A stretch of 64,000 nt of DNA from Paenibacillus donghaensis (GTDB lineage Bacteria > Bacillota > Bacilli > Paenibacillales > Paenibacillaceae). Positions within the stretch are counted from its first letter, which is position 1. Every line of letters starts with the position of its first letter. Location of the stretch: assembly GCF_002192415.1 (NCBI RefSeq), contig NZ_CP021780.1:2294001-2358000 (forward strand), written 5' to 3'. Below, piece by piece: positions 56,613-64,000 of this stretch. Under the pieces are notes generated by a model. It was not told where the DNA came from, made no database searches, and was given only the letters and a program-made list of their open reading frames with translations. Made by a program: the position numbers and the translations under genes.

Positions 56613-57671
56613 CTATTGCAGATTAACAAAAGCATCCTTGGCATTAATCTCGGCATTCAGCAGCTTATTGTCAGCAAGCCACTCATGCACCTGCTCCCAG
56701 ACGGCCGGGTCCTGATAGCCGAAGGCTTCATTGCCCGCGTCCATCAGGGGCAGCAGAATCTGCAGGCTCTTCTGCTCGATCTCCGGATCAAGCGGAGAAG
56801 TAGCATCCTCTTGCTCCAGCAGCCATGCTATTGCCTCCTTGGGATGCTCCTGCACAAACTGCTGGCCTTTGGTGGCCGCCTGGATAAACTGGCTGAAATA
56901 GCCCTGCGAATCCTGCAGCCCTTGCTCGCTGCTGACCAGCACCAGCTCATAGTAGTCAGGAACGCCATAATCAGTCGGATCGAGAGAGAGGACCGGATGG
57001 CCTTCTTTTTCCAGAATCAGCTGCTCGTGGTTAATGAATCCGCCCATAATGGCGTCCGTTCTGCCGGTAGCAATCGCCGGGATCAGATCGAAGCCTATAT
57101 CGGTGAGCTGCAGGGATGCCGGGTCTCCGCCATCATTTGCCACCATCGTACGGATCATCGCTTCATAGAGCGGGATGGAGGAATAGCCGACCGTTCCGCC
57201 TGCCAGATCCTTCGGTGTCTTGACAGCGCCATCCTGTGGCACCATCAGATGGTTCAGCGGATGTCTGACAAGGGCCGCAATCGATTTGACCGGGATCTGC
57301 TCGCCGCGCGCCATCAGCACCTGGGGCTGGTAGCTGAGCGCCAGATCCACCTTACCTGCCGCTACCAGCTTCAGCGCATCATTGCTGTCCGCAGGCATCT
57401 GGATTTCTACGTCCAGACCAGCATCGGCGAAATAACCCTGCTGCTCGGCGGCATACAAGAAGGAATGTACGGCATTCGGATACCAGTCCAGCATGATCGA
57501 CAGCTTGTGGGGTTCGCTCTCCGCTGCAGGTGTATTGGCTGCTGCAGGAGTACCTGTGGCTGCTGCGTTATCGCTTCCGCTGTTGCTTCCGCAACTGCTA
57601 AGGATCAGCATCAGGCTCAGGAATAACAATATAGTTTTACTAAGATTGCTTTTAGTACGGGTATGACTCAT
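56613..57671 (-). CDS. thiY: Thiamine-precursor ABC substrate-binding lipoprotein (ThiY/NMT1-like)
   Basis: The 352-residue protein has a lipoprotein signal ([15 protein letters not shown]) and an NMT1/THI5-like binding fold: [58 protein letters not shown] and [14 protein letters not shown]. ThiY-type proteins bind formylaminopyrimidine or HMP; exact ligand is not determined by the sequence. AGGAGG is 9 bases before the ATG. The hairpin element copy 3 lies in the leader between it and thiX. Confidence 0.9.
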   Translation of the reverse strand: MSHTRTKSNLSKTILLFLSLMLILSSCGSNSGSDNAAATGTPAAANTPAAESEPHKLSIMLDWYPNAVHSFLYAAEQQGYFADAGLDVEIQMPADSNDALKLVAAGKVDLALSYQPQVLMARGEQIPVKSIAALVRHPLNHLMVPQDGAVKTPKDLAGGTVGYSSIPLYEAMIRTMVANDGGDPASLQLTDIGFDLIPAIATGRTDAIMGGFINHEQLILEKEGHPVLSLDPTDYGVPDYYELVLVSSEQGLQDSQGYFSQFIQAATKGQQFVQEHPKEAIAWLLEQEDATSPLDPEIEQKSLQILLPLMDAGNEAFGYQDPAVWEQVHEWLADNKLLNAEINAKDAFVNLQ

Positions 57672-57686
57672 GTTTGGAATCCTCCT

Positions 57687-57742
57687 GTTTTCGCAGAAAC
57701 GGATGCCATCTCCCTCAGAGGACGGCAGAGCCGTTTCTTCTT
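57687..57742. repeat. GAAACGG/CCGTTTC hairpin element, copy 3, inside the thi operon
   Basis: Reads TTTTCGCAGAAACGGATGCC, ATCTCCCTCAGAGGACGGCA, then GAGCCGTTTCTTCTTAA. It lies between thiX and thiY and its left part overlaps the last ~9 codons of thiX: the final residues RRNGSAVL and the stop come from the element itself. Confidence 0.75.
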
Positions 57743-58494
57743 AAAATAACTACTTCAATCCAAGCGACAGCGAGAAACAGCAGGATGCCCATGACCGACA
57801 GCAGAATCACCGCCGCAAACATCTCGGCGCTCTGTAAATTGCCCGCCATCCGGCGGCTGAAGTAGCCCAGACCCTCACGGCCGCCCAGCCATTCGCCAAT
57901 TGTCGCCCCAATGACACAATATACAACCGACAACTTAAGGCCGGAGAAGAAGGCAGGCAGTGCCAGAGGGGCCTGGGTCTTCGCCAGCACCTGCCAGCGG
58001 CTCGCGCCCATCGTCAGCAGCAGGTCACTGTAGCCTTTGCCGCTTGAGCGGAGGCCGTCGTAGGTGCTGACCACCACCGGGAAGAACGCGGTCAGGAAGA
58101 CCACCGCCACCTTGCTCCACAGCGTATAGCCGAACCACATAATGAAGATCGGCGACAAGGCAATCAATGGAATCGTCTGGCTGATGATTAGAAAAGGATA
58201 GAGGGCTTTCTCCAGCGGCCGGAACATAAACATTCCCGTGCCCAGCAGGGTACCGCATAGGATTGACAGCAGGAACCCGGTAAGCACCTCCTGCAAGGTG
58301 GCGAGCAGATGCACGCCAATCAGCAGCTTCCGGTGTTCCAGCAGGGCCGCTCCAATGGAGGAAGGGGCAGGCAGGATGAACTCCGGGACAGCGCCCAGCC
58401 GGACCACTAGCTCCCAAACCGCCAGCACCACCGTGGCCAGCAGTGTGAACGGCCCGTATTTCTGCAGCAGCCCTTTATATGATTTTGCTCTCAT
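57715..58494 (-). CDS. thiX: Thiamine-precursor ABC transporter permease
   Basis: The 259-residue membrane protein has six hydrophobic segments, from LLATVVLAVWELVVRL, and the cytoplasmic loop DLLLTMGASRWQVLAKTQAPLALPAFF of BPD-type permeases that contact the ATPase. It pairs with ThiY and ThiZ. ATG 58494 has GGAGG directly upstream and overlaps the thiZ end by 20 bases. The last residues are encoded by a dispersed hairpin element, so the native C-terminus may have been replaced without loss of the membrane part. Confidence 0.9.
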   Translation of the reverse strand: MRAKSYKGLLQKYGPFTLLATVVLAVWELVVRLGAVPEFILPAPSSIGAALLEHRKLLIGVHLLATLQEVLTGFLLSILCGTLLGTGMFMFRPLEKALYPFLIISQTIPLIALSPIFIMWFGYTLWSKVAVVFLTAFFPVVVSTYDGLRSSGKGYSDLLLTMGASRWQVLAKTQAPLALPAFFSGLKLSVVYCVIGATIGEWLGGREGLGYFSRRMAGNLQSAEMFAAVILLSVMGILLFLAVAWIEVVILRRNGSAVL

Positions 58495-59293
58495 ACAACC
58501 TCCGCTCCAGCTGCGCACGCAATTCAATGAATCGTGGCTCATAGTTCATCGTGTGTGTTCTCGGTCTTGGCAGCTCCACAGTCAGCTCTTCCAGGTCCTT
58601 CTCTGGACCAGCAGCCATCAGATAAATCCGGTCGCTGAGCAGCAGCGCCTCCTCCAGGTCGTGGGTGATGAATAGAACCGTCTTGTTCAGGCTCCCCCAC
58701 AGGTCCAGCAGCCAGCGGTGCAGCTCTCTTTTGGTCAAGGCGTCCAACGCACCGAAGGGTTCATCCAGCAGCATGAGTTCACTGCCGGTTACAAGGGTGC
58801 GGATGAAGGCCACGCGCTGGCGCATGCCGCCGGACAGCTCGCGCGGGTAGGCGGCTTCATAGCCGGCTAGTCCGAATTGGCGCAGCATTTCGCTTACCCG
58901 GGCGGCGTCTTCCTGTTTGTTGTTCCGGCGGCTTAAGGTGAGTGGCAGCAGGCAATTGTCCAGCGCCGTGCGCCAGGGCAGCAGCAGATCCTGCTGCGGC
59001 ATATAGGCGACCTTGCCCAGCCGCTGCGGCCCCGGCGTTCCGCCATCCAGAGCGAGTCTGATCTCGCCGCTGCCTGGCTCCAGCAGTCCGGCAATCATGC
59101 GGAACAAAGTGCTTTTGCCGCAGCCGCTCGCACCGACCACGGAGATGAATTCTCCGCGCCGCACCTTCATGGAGAGATTGGAGAATACCGGAGTGCGGAC
59201 AGGTCCGGGAAAGCTGTAGGCCAGATGCTGAATTGATAATAACTCCGTAATACGCAGCCCCTCCTTAGTAGCTTGAATTTCATTCCTTTCCAT
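58475..59293 (-). CDS. thiZ: Thiamine-precursor ABC transporter ATP-binding protein
   Basis: The ATPase (up to 272 residues) has Walker A GASGCGKST, Q-loop YMPQQDLLLPW, signature LSGGMRQRVAFIRTL, Walker B LMLLDEPFGALD and H-loop FITHDLEEA. It powers HMP-precursor uptake. The start is puzzling: ATG 59293 is the first base past the riboswitch terminator U-tract and lacks a ribosome site, while AAGGAGGGG occurs 27 bases downstream, 6 bases before an in-frame ATT (59251). Initiation at ATT or at CTG 59257 is possible. First gene of the thi operon. Confidence 0.9.
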   Translation of the reverse strand: MERNEIQATKEGLRITELLSIQHLAYSFPGPVRTPVFSNLSMKVRRGEFISVVGASGCGKSTLFRMIAGLLEPGSGEIRLALDGGTPGPQRLGKVAYMPQQDLLLPWRTALDNCLLPLTLSRRNNKQEDAARVSEMLRQFGLAGYEAAYPRELSGGMRQRVAFIRTLVTGSELMLLDEPFGALDALTKRELHRWLLDLWGSLNKTVLFITHDLEEALLLSDRIYLMAAGPEKDLEELTVELPRPRTHTMNYEPRFIELRAQLERRLYESKII

Positions 59294-59338
59294 AAAAACA
59301 AGAAAGACCCATCTAGTTCCCGGAGGAATAAATGGGCC
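59294..59338 (-). terminator. Riboswitch-controlled terminator before thiZ
   Basis: GGCCCATTTATTCC pairs with GGAACTAGATGGGTC region (with mismatches) on the minus strand, followed by TTTCTTGTTTTT. It is the expression platform of the TPP riboswitch: TPP binding should favour this stem and stop transcription. Confidence 0.75.
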
Positions 59339-59388
59339 AAATCATCCACGCTGCATCTGCCATTGCCATGCAAATCTATGAACATTCT

Positions 59389-59477
59389 GCTCCACTTCCC
59401 TCCGCTGGTATAATCCAGATCAGGTTCCAAGGGTCCGGAGCATCAAGCTCCATCTCAGTCAGGCGACTCCCCTAGTG
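59389..59477 (-). promoter_or_regulatory. TPP riboswitch (thi box aptamer)
   Basis: On the minus strand the conserved core is present in order: CACTAGGGGAG, CTGAGATGGAGC, GGACCCTTGGAACCTGATC and GGATTATACCAGCG, ending GGAAGTGGAG. The ACCCTTxxAACCTGATCTGG and CTGAGA blocks are diagnostic for the TPP aptamer. It senses thiamine pyrophosphate and controls the thiZXYMDE operon. Confidence 0.95.
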
Positions 59478-59513
59478 AATAAACAGGACACTATGAAATT
59501 ACAATCGGTTATT

Positions 59514-59543
59514 AATATAGCACAACCTGGAAAGCTGTGGCAA
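59514..59543 (-). promoter_or_regulatory. Probable promoter of the thi operon
   Basis: Minus strand TTGCCA (59543-59538) and TATATT (59519-59514) with an 18-base spacer, starting transcription about 30 bases before the aptamer. Confidence 0.5.
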
Positions 59544-59601
59544 TGAATATCAATGAGGGCGGCGCAGACCGTTCACGAATATAGCAGGATAGGGGAAAGA
59601 G

Positions 59602-59650
59602 AACTCCCTGCACATGTGCAGCAGCAGCGTATGTGCAGGGAGTTTTTTTG
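59602..59650 (+). terminator. Leader terminator (attenuator) upstream of tcyA
   Basis: AACTCCCTGCACAT (59602-59615) pairs with ATGTGCAGGGAGTT (59631-59644), followed by seven T. It lies on the plus strand with no gene ending before it and 86 bases before the tcyA start, so it sits in the tcy leader. On the minus strand it has no T-run. The upstream leader (59545-59601) does not show a T-box or S-box consensus that I can recognise. Confidence 0.7.
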
Positions 59651-59735
59651 CGATGACAGCGCGACTGGGGTGAGGAGAAATTATTGCATTTTCCGGGCAA
59701 GCTATAGCTCAGTCATTAAGAAAGGGGAATTTGGA

Positions 59736-60596
59736 ATGAAAATACCTGTAATGCGTAAGTTGAGTCTGCTCTTCCTGCTGGCTTTGGCCGTGTCGGGCTG
59801 CGGGAATAATACAGCCGATAATTCGGCGGCTGAACCTACGGCAGCACCCAAACCAGGTTCTGCTGCAACCGCGGCACCTCCAGCTGCAGCAGACGACAGT
59901 CTGCAAGCCGTCAAATCCAGGGGCAAGCTGCGGATCGGCACCGAGGGCACCTACGCGCCATTCACCTATCACGATACGGACGGTAAGCTGACCGGCTTTG
60001 ACGTTGAGATTGCCACAGAAGTAGCGAAACGCCTGGGGGTGGAGCCGGAATATTTTGAAACCCAATGGGACGGATTATTTGCCGGGATGGATGCTAAGCG
60101 TTTTGATGTGATTTTTAATGAAGTATCGGTTACGGATGAGCGCAAGGTTAAATATGACTTCTCCGAGCCCTATATCGTTTCCAAGGCAGTGCTGATTGTC
60201 GGTGAGAATAATGAGGAGATTACGAGCTTCGCTGATCTTAAGGGGAAGAAGTCCGGGCAATCTTTAACCAGCAACTTATCCAAAATAGCAAGTGAAAATG
60301 GTGCGGAAATCGTGGCAGTGGATGGTTTCAACCAGGCTATTGACCTGCTGATTTCGGGACGGATCGATGCAACGGTGAATGACGGTTTGTCTTACCTGGA
60401 TTTGAAGAAGCAGAAGCCGGATGTGAAGATCAAGGTGGTGGATGAAATAGAAGGAGGTTCACAAAGTGCGGCAGCCTTCCTGAAGGGACAAGATGAGCTG
60501 GTTCAGGCTGTCAGTGCTGCGATTTCCGATATGAAAAATGACGGCACCTACCTTACTATTTCCGAGAAATATTTCGGAGCCGATGTTTCCAAATAA
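59736..60596 (+). CDS. tcyA: Cystine ABC transporter substrate-binding lipoprotein (TcyA-like)
   Basis: The 286-residue protein has a lipoprotein signal (LSLLFLLALAVSGC) and a family 3 binding fold. It matches B. subtilis TcyA closely: LRIGTEGTYAPFTYHD, KLTGFDVEIATEVAKRLG, ETQWDGLFAGMDAKRFDV, TDERKVKYDFSEPY, LKGKKSGQSLTSNLSKIA and SEKYFGADVSK at the end. It captures L-cystine outside the cell. ATG 59736 has AAAGGGG 11 bases upstream. First gene of a tcyABC operon. Confidence 0.92.
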   Translation: MKIPVMRKLSLLFLLALAVSGCGNNTADNSAAEPTAAPKPGSAATAAPPAAADDSLQAVKSRGKLRIGTEGTYAPFTYHDTDGKLTGFDVEIATEVAKRLGVEPEYFETQWDGLFAGMDAKRFDVIFNEVSVTDERKVKYDFSEPYIVSKAVLIVGENNEEITSFADLKGKKSGQSLTSNLSKIASENGAEIVAVDGFNQAIDLLISGRIDATVNDGLSYLDLKKQKPDVKIKVVDEIEGGSQSAAAFLKGQDELVQAVSAAISDMKNDGTYLTISEKYFGADVSK

Positions 60597-60649
60597 TTTA
60601 GGGCCAGGTTTCCGCTGCGGACTAGAGGCCTGCGAAGGATGTCATAACG

Positions 60650-61318
60650 ATGGATGAGCGCAAACTGCAGATTGTAATAGACTCGCTGCTGCCACTGCTG
60701 AAAGCCGGGGTGGCTTTTACCCTTCCCCTGACGCTGGTATCTTTTGTGCTGGGCCTGCTGCTGGCGGTATGGACGGCGCTTGTGCGGCTGGCCCCTTGGA
60801 CGTTTCCCAAGCTGATTGCCCGCTTCTATGTGTGGATCATCCGTGGAACGCCGCTTTTGGTGCAGCTGTTTATTATTTTTTACGGCTTGCCGACATTGGG
60901 CATTGTGCTTGATCCATTTCTTGCCGCAACCATTGGATTTACACTTAGTGTGGGCGCTTATTCATCGGAAATTGTGCGTGCCGCCATTCTGTCGATCCCC
61001 AAAGGCCAGTGGGAGGCCGCTTTCTCAGTCGGCATGACCCGGTCGCAGGCGCTGCGCCGGATTATTCTGCCGCAGGCCGCACGTGTCTCGGTACCCCCGC
61101 TGTCCAACTCGTTCATTAGTCTGGTAAAGGATACCTCACTGGCGGCAACGATTACCTATGTGGAAATGTTCAAAACCGCGCAGCAGATTTCCGCCACCAC
61201 CTACGAACCGCTGCTGGTGTACTGTGAGGCCGGGGTGTTCTATCTGATGTTCTGTTCGGTACTGTCCGTGCTGCAGATCTATCTGGAGAAACGTCTGGGC
61301 CGTTATTCTGCAGGTTAA
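60650..61318 (+). CDS. tcyB: Cystine ABC transporter permease (TcyB-like)
   Basis: A 222-residue inner membrane permease with about five helices and the amino-acid-class EAA loop: SVGAYSSEIVRAAILSIPKGQWEAAFSVGMTRSQALRRIILPQA in consecutive blocks. RGTPLLVQLFIIFYGLP is the other class hallmark. It pairs with TcyA and TcyC to import cystine, supplying cysteine. AAGGATG precedes the ATG by 9 bases. It follows tcyA by 53 bases. Confidence 0.92.
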   Translation: MDERKLQIVIDSLLPLLKAGVAFTLPLTLVSFVLGLLLAVWTALVRLAPWTFPKLIARFYVWIIRGTPLLVQLFIIFYGLPTLGIVLDPFLAATIGFTLSVGAYSSEIVRAAILSIPKGQWEAAFSVGMTRSQALRRIILPQAARVSVPPLSNSFISLVKDTSLAATITYVEMFKTAQQISATTYEPLLVYCEAGVFYLMFCSVLSVLQIYLEKRLGRYSAG

Positions 61319-61331
61319 AGGAGAGATACAT

Positions 61332-62075
61332 TTGATTGAAATCGCTGATTTGCATAAATCCTTCGGCACGCTGCAGGTATTGAAGGGGATTGACCTTAAG
61401 CTTGAAGACGGCAAGGTGCTGGTCATTATCGGCCCCTCCGGTTCCGGCAAAACCACACTGCTGCGCTGCTTCAACCTGCTGGAGATTCCTGACCAGGGCA
61501 CTCTGGCCCTCGGAGATACCGTGATTCATTTCAACGGGCTGGTTACCATTCCCCGTAAAGCACTTCAGGCTGTTCGCCAGCATACGGGAATGGTGTTTCA
61601 ATCCTATAATTTATTCCCGCATATGACGGCGATTGGTAATATAATGGAAGGACAGGTTACCGTTCAGAAGCGGTCTAGAGATGAAGCGCGTAAGCGTGGA
61701 CTTCAATTGCTGGCCAAGGTGGGCCTGGCTGACAAAGCGGATTCATATCCGCACCAGCTATCCGGCGGACAGCAGCAGCGGGTGGCCATTGCCCGGGCTA
61801 TGGCGGTGGAGCCGGAGGTGCTGCTGTTCGATGAACCAACCTCGGCGCTCGACCCCGAGCTGGTGGGTGAAGTGCTTAAGGTGATCCGCCAGCTGGCTGC
61901 GGAAGGCATGACGATGATTATTGTGACCCATGAGATGAAATTCGCCGCCGACGTGGCAGACTGGGTAATTCTGATGGATGAAGGTGTGATTCTGGTGCAG
62001 GGTACCCCTCAGGAGGTGCTGATAGAGACGAAGAACCCGCGTGCGCTGCAGTTTCTCAGGCAGACTGAGCGGTGA
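61332..62075 (+). CDS. tcyC: Cystine ABC transporter ATP-binding protein (TcyC-like)
   Basis: The 247-residue ATPase is of the polar amino acid class: Walker A GPSGSGKTT, Q-loop MVFQSYNLFPHMTAIGN, signature LSGGQQQRVAIARAMA, Walker B VLLFDEPTSALDPELVGEVL and H-loop IIVTHEMKFA. TTG start with AAAGGAGAG upstream; 13 bases after tcyB. Substrate assignment rests on its operon with tcyA. Confidence 0.92.
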   Translation: MIEIADLHKSFGTLQVLKGIDLKLEDGKVLVIIGPSGSGKTTLLRCFNLLEIPDQGTLALGDTVIHFNGLVTIPRKALQAVRQHTGMVFQSYNLFPHMTAIGNIMEGQVTVQKRSRDEARKRGLQLLAKVGLADKADSYPHQLSGGQQQRVAIARAMAVEPEVLLFDEPTSALDPELVGEVLKVIRQLAAEGMTMIIVTHEMKFAADVADWVILMDEGVILVQGTPQEVLIETKNPRALQFLRQTER

Positions 62076-62217
62076 TGAGGGTAGCGAAGGTGGATGGTGG
62101 ACGCTAACAGCTGGCTATCAACTGCTGACTGCTCCTTGGATTCTGCTGAACGTTGTTTAGCCAAGTATCCTGGTTAGGTTGCAAGACAAGTATTAGTACA
62201 ATGGCGGGAGAGGTTGT

Positions 62218-62940
62218 GTGGGTGTGAAGATGTGGAACGGGGAGGACACTGGAGTCTGTTGTGTTGAAATACCGGCTGATGTGGCGGAGCCGACCGTGCT
62301 GCAGTTGATGTCAGCGCTGTCTGCCGCGAAGCAGCAGAAGATCAGGCGGTTGATGAGGCGGGAGGACGCGCTGAATGTGTTGATGGCGGACATCCTCTCC
62401 AGGCTGTGCATCTGCCGGACACTGGGCATCAGGAACAGGGAGATTGAATTCGGTCAGAATGCGTATGGGAAACCCCATCTTATGGGACAGAATAGGCTTC
62501 ATTTCAACCGTTCCCATTCCGGGTCCTGGGCAGCTGTGGCCGTATCGACCGAGAGTGTGGGAATTGATGTGGAACGGATAAGCAAGGCCGATCTAGGGGT
62601 GGCTGAACGTTTTTTTGCGCCGCAGGAGTACAGGCAGCTGCTGCAGGTGGAAGGGGGGGAGAGGCAACGTTTCTTCTATGATCTGTGGACGCTGAAGGAG
62701 AGTTATATCAAGGCAGCCGGACAAGGGTTGTCGCTGCCTTTGTCCTCGTTCTCGATTGATTTGCGCAGTGAGCAGATCACCCTGGAGACGGAGCATGAAT
62801 GGAAGCCTTGTTACTTCCGCCAATATCCGATTGATCCCGCATATCGCTTATCACTCTGCTCGCCGCTGAACCGTTTGCCGGATGACGTGGAGATGATAGG
62901 GCTGGCAGATCTGTGCGAGGAATTCTCACAGTATTTATAG
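62218..62940 (+). CDS. 4'-phosphopantetheinyl transferase, Sfp-type
   Basis: The 240-residue enzyme attaches phosphopantetheine from CoA to carrier proteins of fatty acid, polyketide or non-ribosomal peptide synthases. Sfp-type motifs: QNAYGKPHL, RLHFNRSHSGSWAAVAV, VGIDVERI (Mg-binding Asp/Glu) and FYDLWTLKESYIKAAGQGLS. Its ~240 residues fit the Sfp rather than the short AcpS class. GTG start with GAGAGG upstream. No carrier or synthase gene lies in the window, so its partner is elsewhere. Confidence 0.9.
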   Translation: MGVKMWNGEDTGVCCVEIPADVAEPTVLQLMSALSAAKQQKIRRLMRREDALNVLMADILSRLCICRTLGIRNREIEFGQNAYGKPHLMGQNRLHFNRSHSGSWAAVAVSTESVGIDVERISKADLGVAERFFAPQEYRQLLQVEGGERQRFFYDLWTLKESYIKAAGQGLSLPLSSFSIDLRSEQITLETEHEWKPCYFRQYPIDPAYRLSLCSPLNRLPDDVEMIGLADLCEEFSQYL

Positions 62941-62981
62941 GTCATTATAGGTATACATAAGATAACAGCAGGTTGGACAAG

Positions 62982-63060
62982 GAACCAACGAACCAACGAA
63001 CCAACGAACCAACGAACCAATGAACAACGAACGAACAAACGAACGAACGAGCCAACGAAC
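62982..63060 (+). repeat. GAACCAAC octamer microsatellite
   Basis: Five direct GAACCAAC units from 62982 to 63021 (the last ends in T) are followed by decayed GAAC/AAAC tetramers to 63060 (GAACAACGAACGAACAAACG...). Replication slippage is the simplest origin. Confidence 0.85.
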
Positions 63061-63097
63061 CACAAACATACGAACCCGCGAGCCAACCAACCTCACG

Positions 63098-63278
63098 ACG
63101 GACCGTTTAGCCCCTATTTCGTCATTTCTGCGTTATTTTGCTGCGTTACGGACCCTATAGACCTTATTCGTACACTTTAGGCTCCCAGCAGAGGGAATTA
63201 GGCCAAATAGGGGCAACTGAGTCTGTTAGCGCAGTGAAATATGCTGTTTTGCAACAGATAAGGGCTCCTCGGTCCGTT
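63098..63278. repeat. ~180-bp element with terminal inverted repeats of the ACGGACC...GCCCCTATTT type
   Basis: The left end ACGGACCGTTTAGCCCCTAT (from 63098) and the right end, reversed from 63277, ACGGACCGAGGAGCCCTTAT, match at 17 of 20 positions. Internally, ACGGACCCTATAGACCTTAT (~63147) and, inverted, ACTCAGTTGCCCCTATTTGG (~63225) are further copies. Related units lie at ~23226, ~23278 and, inverted, ~23350 and ~23400. Frames here have no ribosome site; nothing else is seen in 63061-63440. Confidence 0.65.
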
Positions 63279-63444
63279 GTCCCTCAACGGCCACGGGGAA
63301 TAATGAGTTGGTTACTGGCGGGGTTCAGACTTATTCTGGAGAAACGGTAGTGTTCGCCTTTAACAGCGATTGGAAGAACCCTTCGAACCCGAATCGAGGC
63401 TTCATTCACAAGTAACCTACCGCTGATTTTGGTTTTGAACCGAA

Positions 63445-63487
63445 AAATTGACATCCAAACTTTTAATAGTTTGGATGTCAATTTTTG
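63445..63487. terminator. Terminator of the SLH-protein gene
   Basis: TTGACATCCAAAC pairs with GTTTGGATGTCAA around TTTTAATA, with AAAAA before and TTTTT after, so it works in both directions; on the minus strand it is 33 bases past the SLH stop. Confidence 0.9.
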
Positions 63488-63519
63488 TTAGTATTGAATC
63501 CTTCTGGTTCATGGAAGGA

Positions 63520-64000
63520 TTATTCCGCTTCCAGAGCCGCAGCCTGCTGGGAGCTCAGGTAATCAAGTGCGTTATACAGCATTACTGCTGCTTCAGCGCG
63601 TGTGATTTCGCTTTTTGGATTAAATTTGCCCTTGGCATCCAGGCTGTTGATGTTGTACTTAAGGGAACGCTGGACGCTGCCCTGATAGTCAGGGGTCAAT
63701 TGATCTTCATCTGCGATCTTGGCAGGTACGATGTTGATCATTGGCAGGCCGCCAATTTGCTCAATCCCTTGCACAAGGAAGGAAGTGAACACTTCTTTGG
63801 TGATTAGCTTGGCAGGATCAATGTTCTCAGGAATCTGGATTCCGTTGTAGTGGGCATTGATGAACGCTTCCGCGTACCAGGCTTTGTCTTTCACTTTGGT
63901 GAACAAGGCGCTGGCAATCGGAGCCTTGTTGTAGTCAATGGCAGCCAGACTAAGCTGGAGACCGCCGGAGATAAACTGAATCCCCTGTGCTGTCGTAACC
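63520..64000 (-). CDS. SLH-domain surface protein, 3' part (5' end outside the window)
   Basis: The minus-strand frame is open from the window edge to TAA at 63522-63520 (160 residues). It contains one clear SLH unit near the end: FNPKSEITRAEAAVMLYNAL, with the I-T-R-A-E motif, and an upstream degenerate one (TKVKDKAWYAEAFINAHYNG, TKEVFTSFLVQGI). SLH domains bind pyruvylated secondary cell-wall polymer and anchor proteins at the surface. An apparent TTG start at 63906 is internal. The end is acidic (AALEAE). Length and remaining domains are unknown. Confidence 0.85.
   Translation of the reverse strand, partial: VTTAQGIQFISGGLQLSLAAIDYNKAPIASALFTKVKDKAWYAEAFINAHYNGIQIPENIDPAKLITKEVFTSFLVQGIEQIGGLPMINIVPAKIADEDQLTPDYQGSVQRSLKYNINSLDAKGKFNPKSEITRAEAAVMLYNALDYLSSQQAAALEAE

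Noticed and set aside
56601..57626. Plus-strand frame of ~341 codons antisense to thiY
   Set aside because: ThiY has a clear fold, lipobox and ribosome site; the antisense frame is a codon-bias shadow.
59478..59601. S-box (SAM) or T-box leader for tcyABC
   Set aside because: Neither the S-box core nor a T-box TGGNACC-type sequence is present, so only the terminator is called.

Overview
The window looks like chromosomal DNA of a Paenibacillus-type low-to-mid GC Firmicute. Supporting signs are strong AGGAGG ribosome sites with frequent GTG/TTG starts, copper-amine-oxidase-type stalk and SLH surface proteins, a YesM/YesN-type regulated sugar ABC locus, a DesKR-controlled desaturase, an Hfq-like protein, HelD, and a Bacillus-like TcyABC cystine transporter. 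No rRNA, tRNA, CRISPR array, prophage, integrase or transposase gene was found.

Layout. 1-9.2 kb: mixed single genes (stalk-domain lipoprotein, nitroreductase, parvulin foldase, LytTR regulator, lactonase, Hfq paralog, PAP2 phosphatase, secreted protein, aromatic-acid-exporter-like protein). 9.4-22.7 kb: HelD, three efflux systems (MFS; MarR+MFS; MarR+MMPL), transaldolase, ribose-5-phosphate isomerase, VanZ and two GNAT enzymes. Both MarR units have a readable promoter overlapped by a perfect 7-bp inverted repeat. 22.7-27 kb: repeat-rich spacer, TPR protein, pentapeptide-repeat protein, aldo/keto reductase remnant and small proteins. 27.4-35.4 kb: sugar ABC transporter (binding protein, two permeases), a YesM-like kinase, a second membrane-anchored binding protein and a YesN-like regulator, all on the plus strand. 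36-40 kb: desaturase plus DesK/DesR behind a perfect 28-bp palindrome. 40-42 kb: a frameshifted membrane-protein gene, an AraC regulator and a membrane-anchored protein.

42.2-50.2 kb: a tightly coupled five-gene operon of SWIM zinc finger, HEAT-like repeat protein, MoxR AAA ATPase, a large protein with an EreA/TraB-like N-terminus (DUF5682 type) and a vWA protein with an intact MIDAS motif. It is the best candidate for a poorly described multi-protein system here: an ATPase/vWA chaperone pair with a putative hydrolase-like partner, a scaffold and a zinc module.

50.3-64 kb: an archaeal/fungal-type aspartate-semialdehyde dehydrogenase, a secreted protein, an RluF-type pseudouridine synthase, a minus-strand thiamine salvage operon (thiZ-thiX-thiY-thiM-thiD-thiE) behind a TPP riboswitch and terminator, the tcyABC cystine importer behind a leader terminator, a phosphopantetheinyl transferase and the 3' part of an SLH protein.

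A second layer of interest is the intergenic DNA. Long spacers near 9.3, 15.2, 23.1-23.7, 35.5-35.9, 53.6-54.1 and 63.1 kb are built from recurring short modules: elements bounded by GGTTACTACTTAGG-type inverted repeats, TTAGTTGCA-type units, ACGGAC...AGCCCCTATTT units, and a GAAACGG/CCGTTTC hairpin element with copies near 27.1, 51.6 and 57.7 kb. Several genes next to these spacers are remnants or may be truncated. Starts were chosen from Shine-Dalgarno position, so many differ from the longest open frame.
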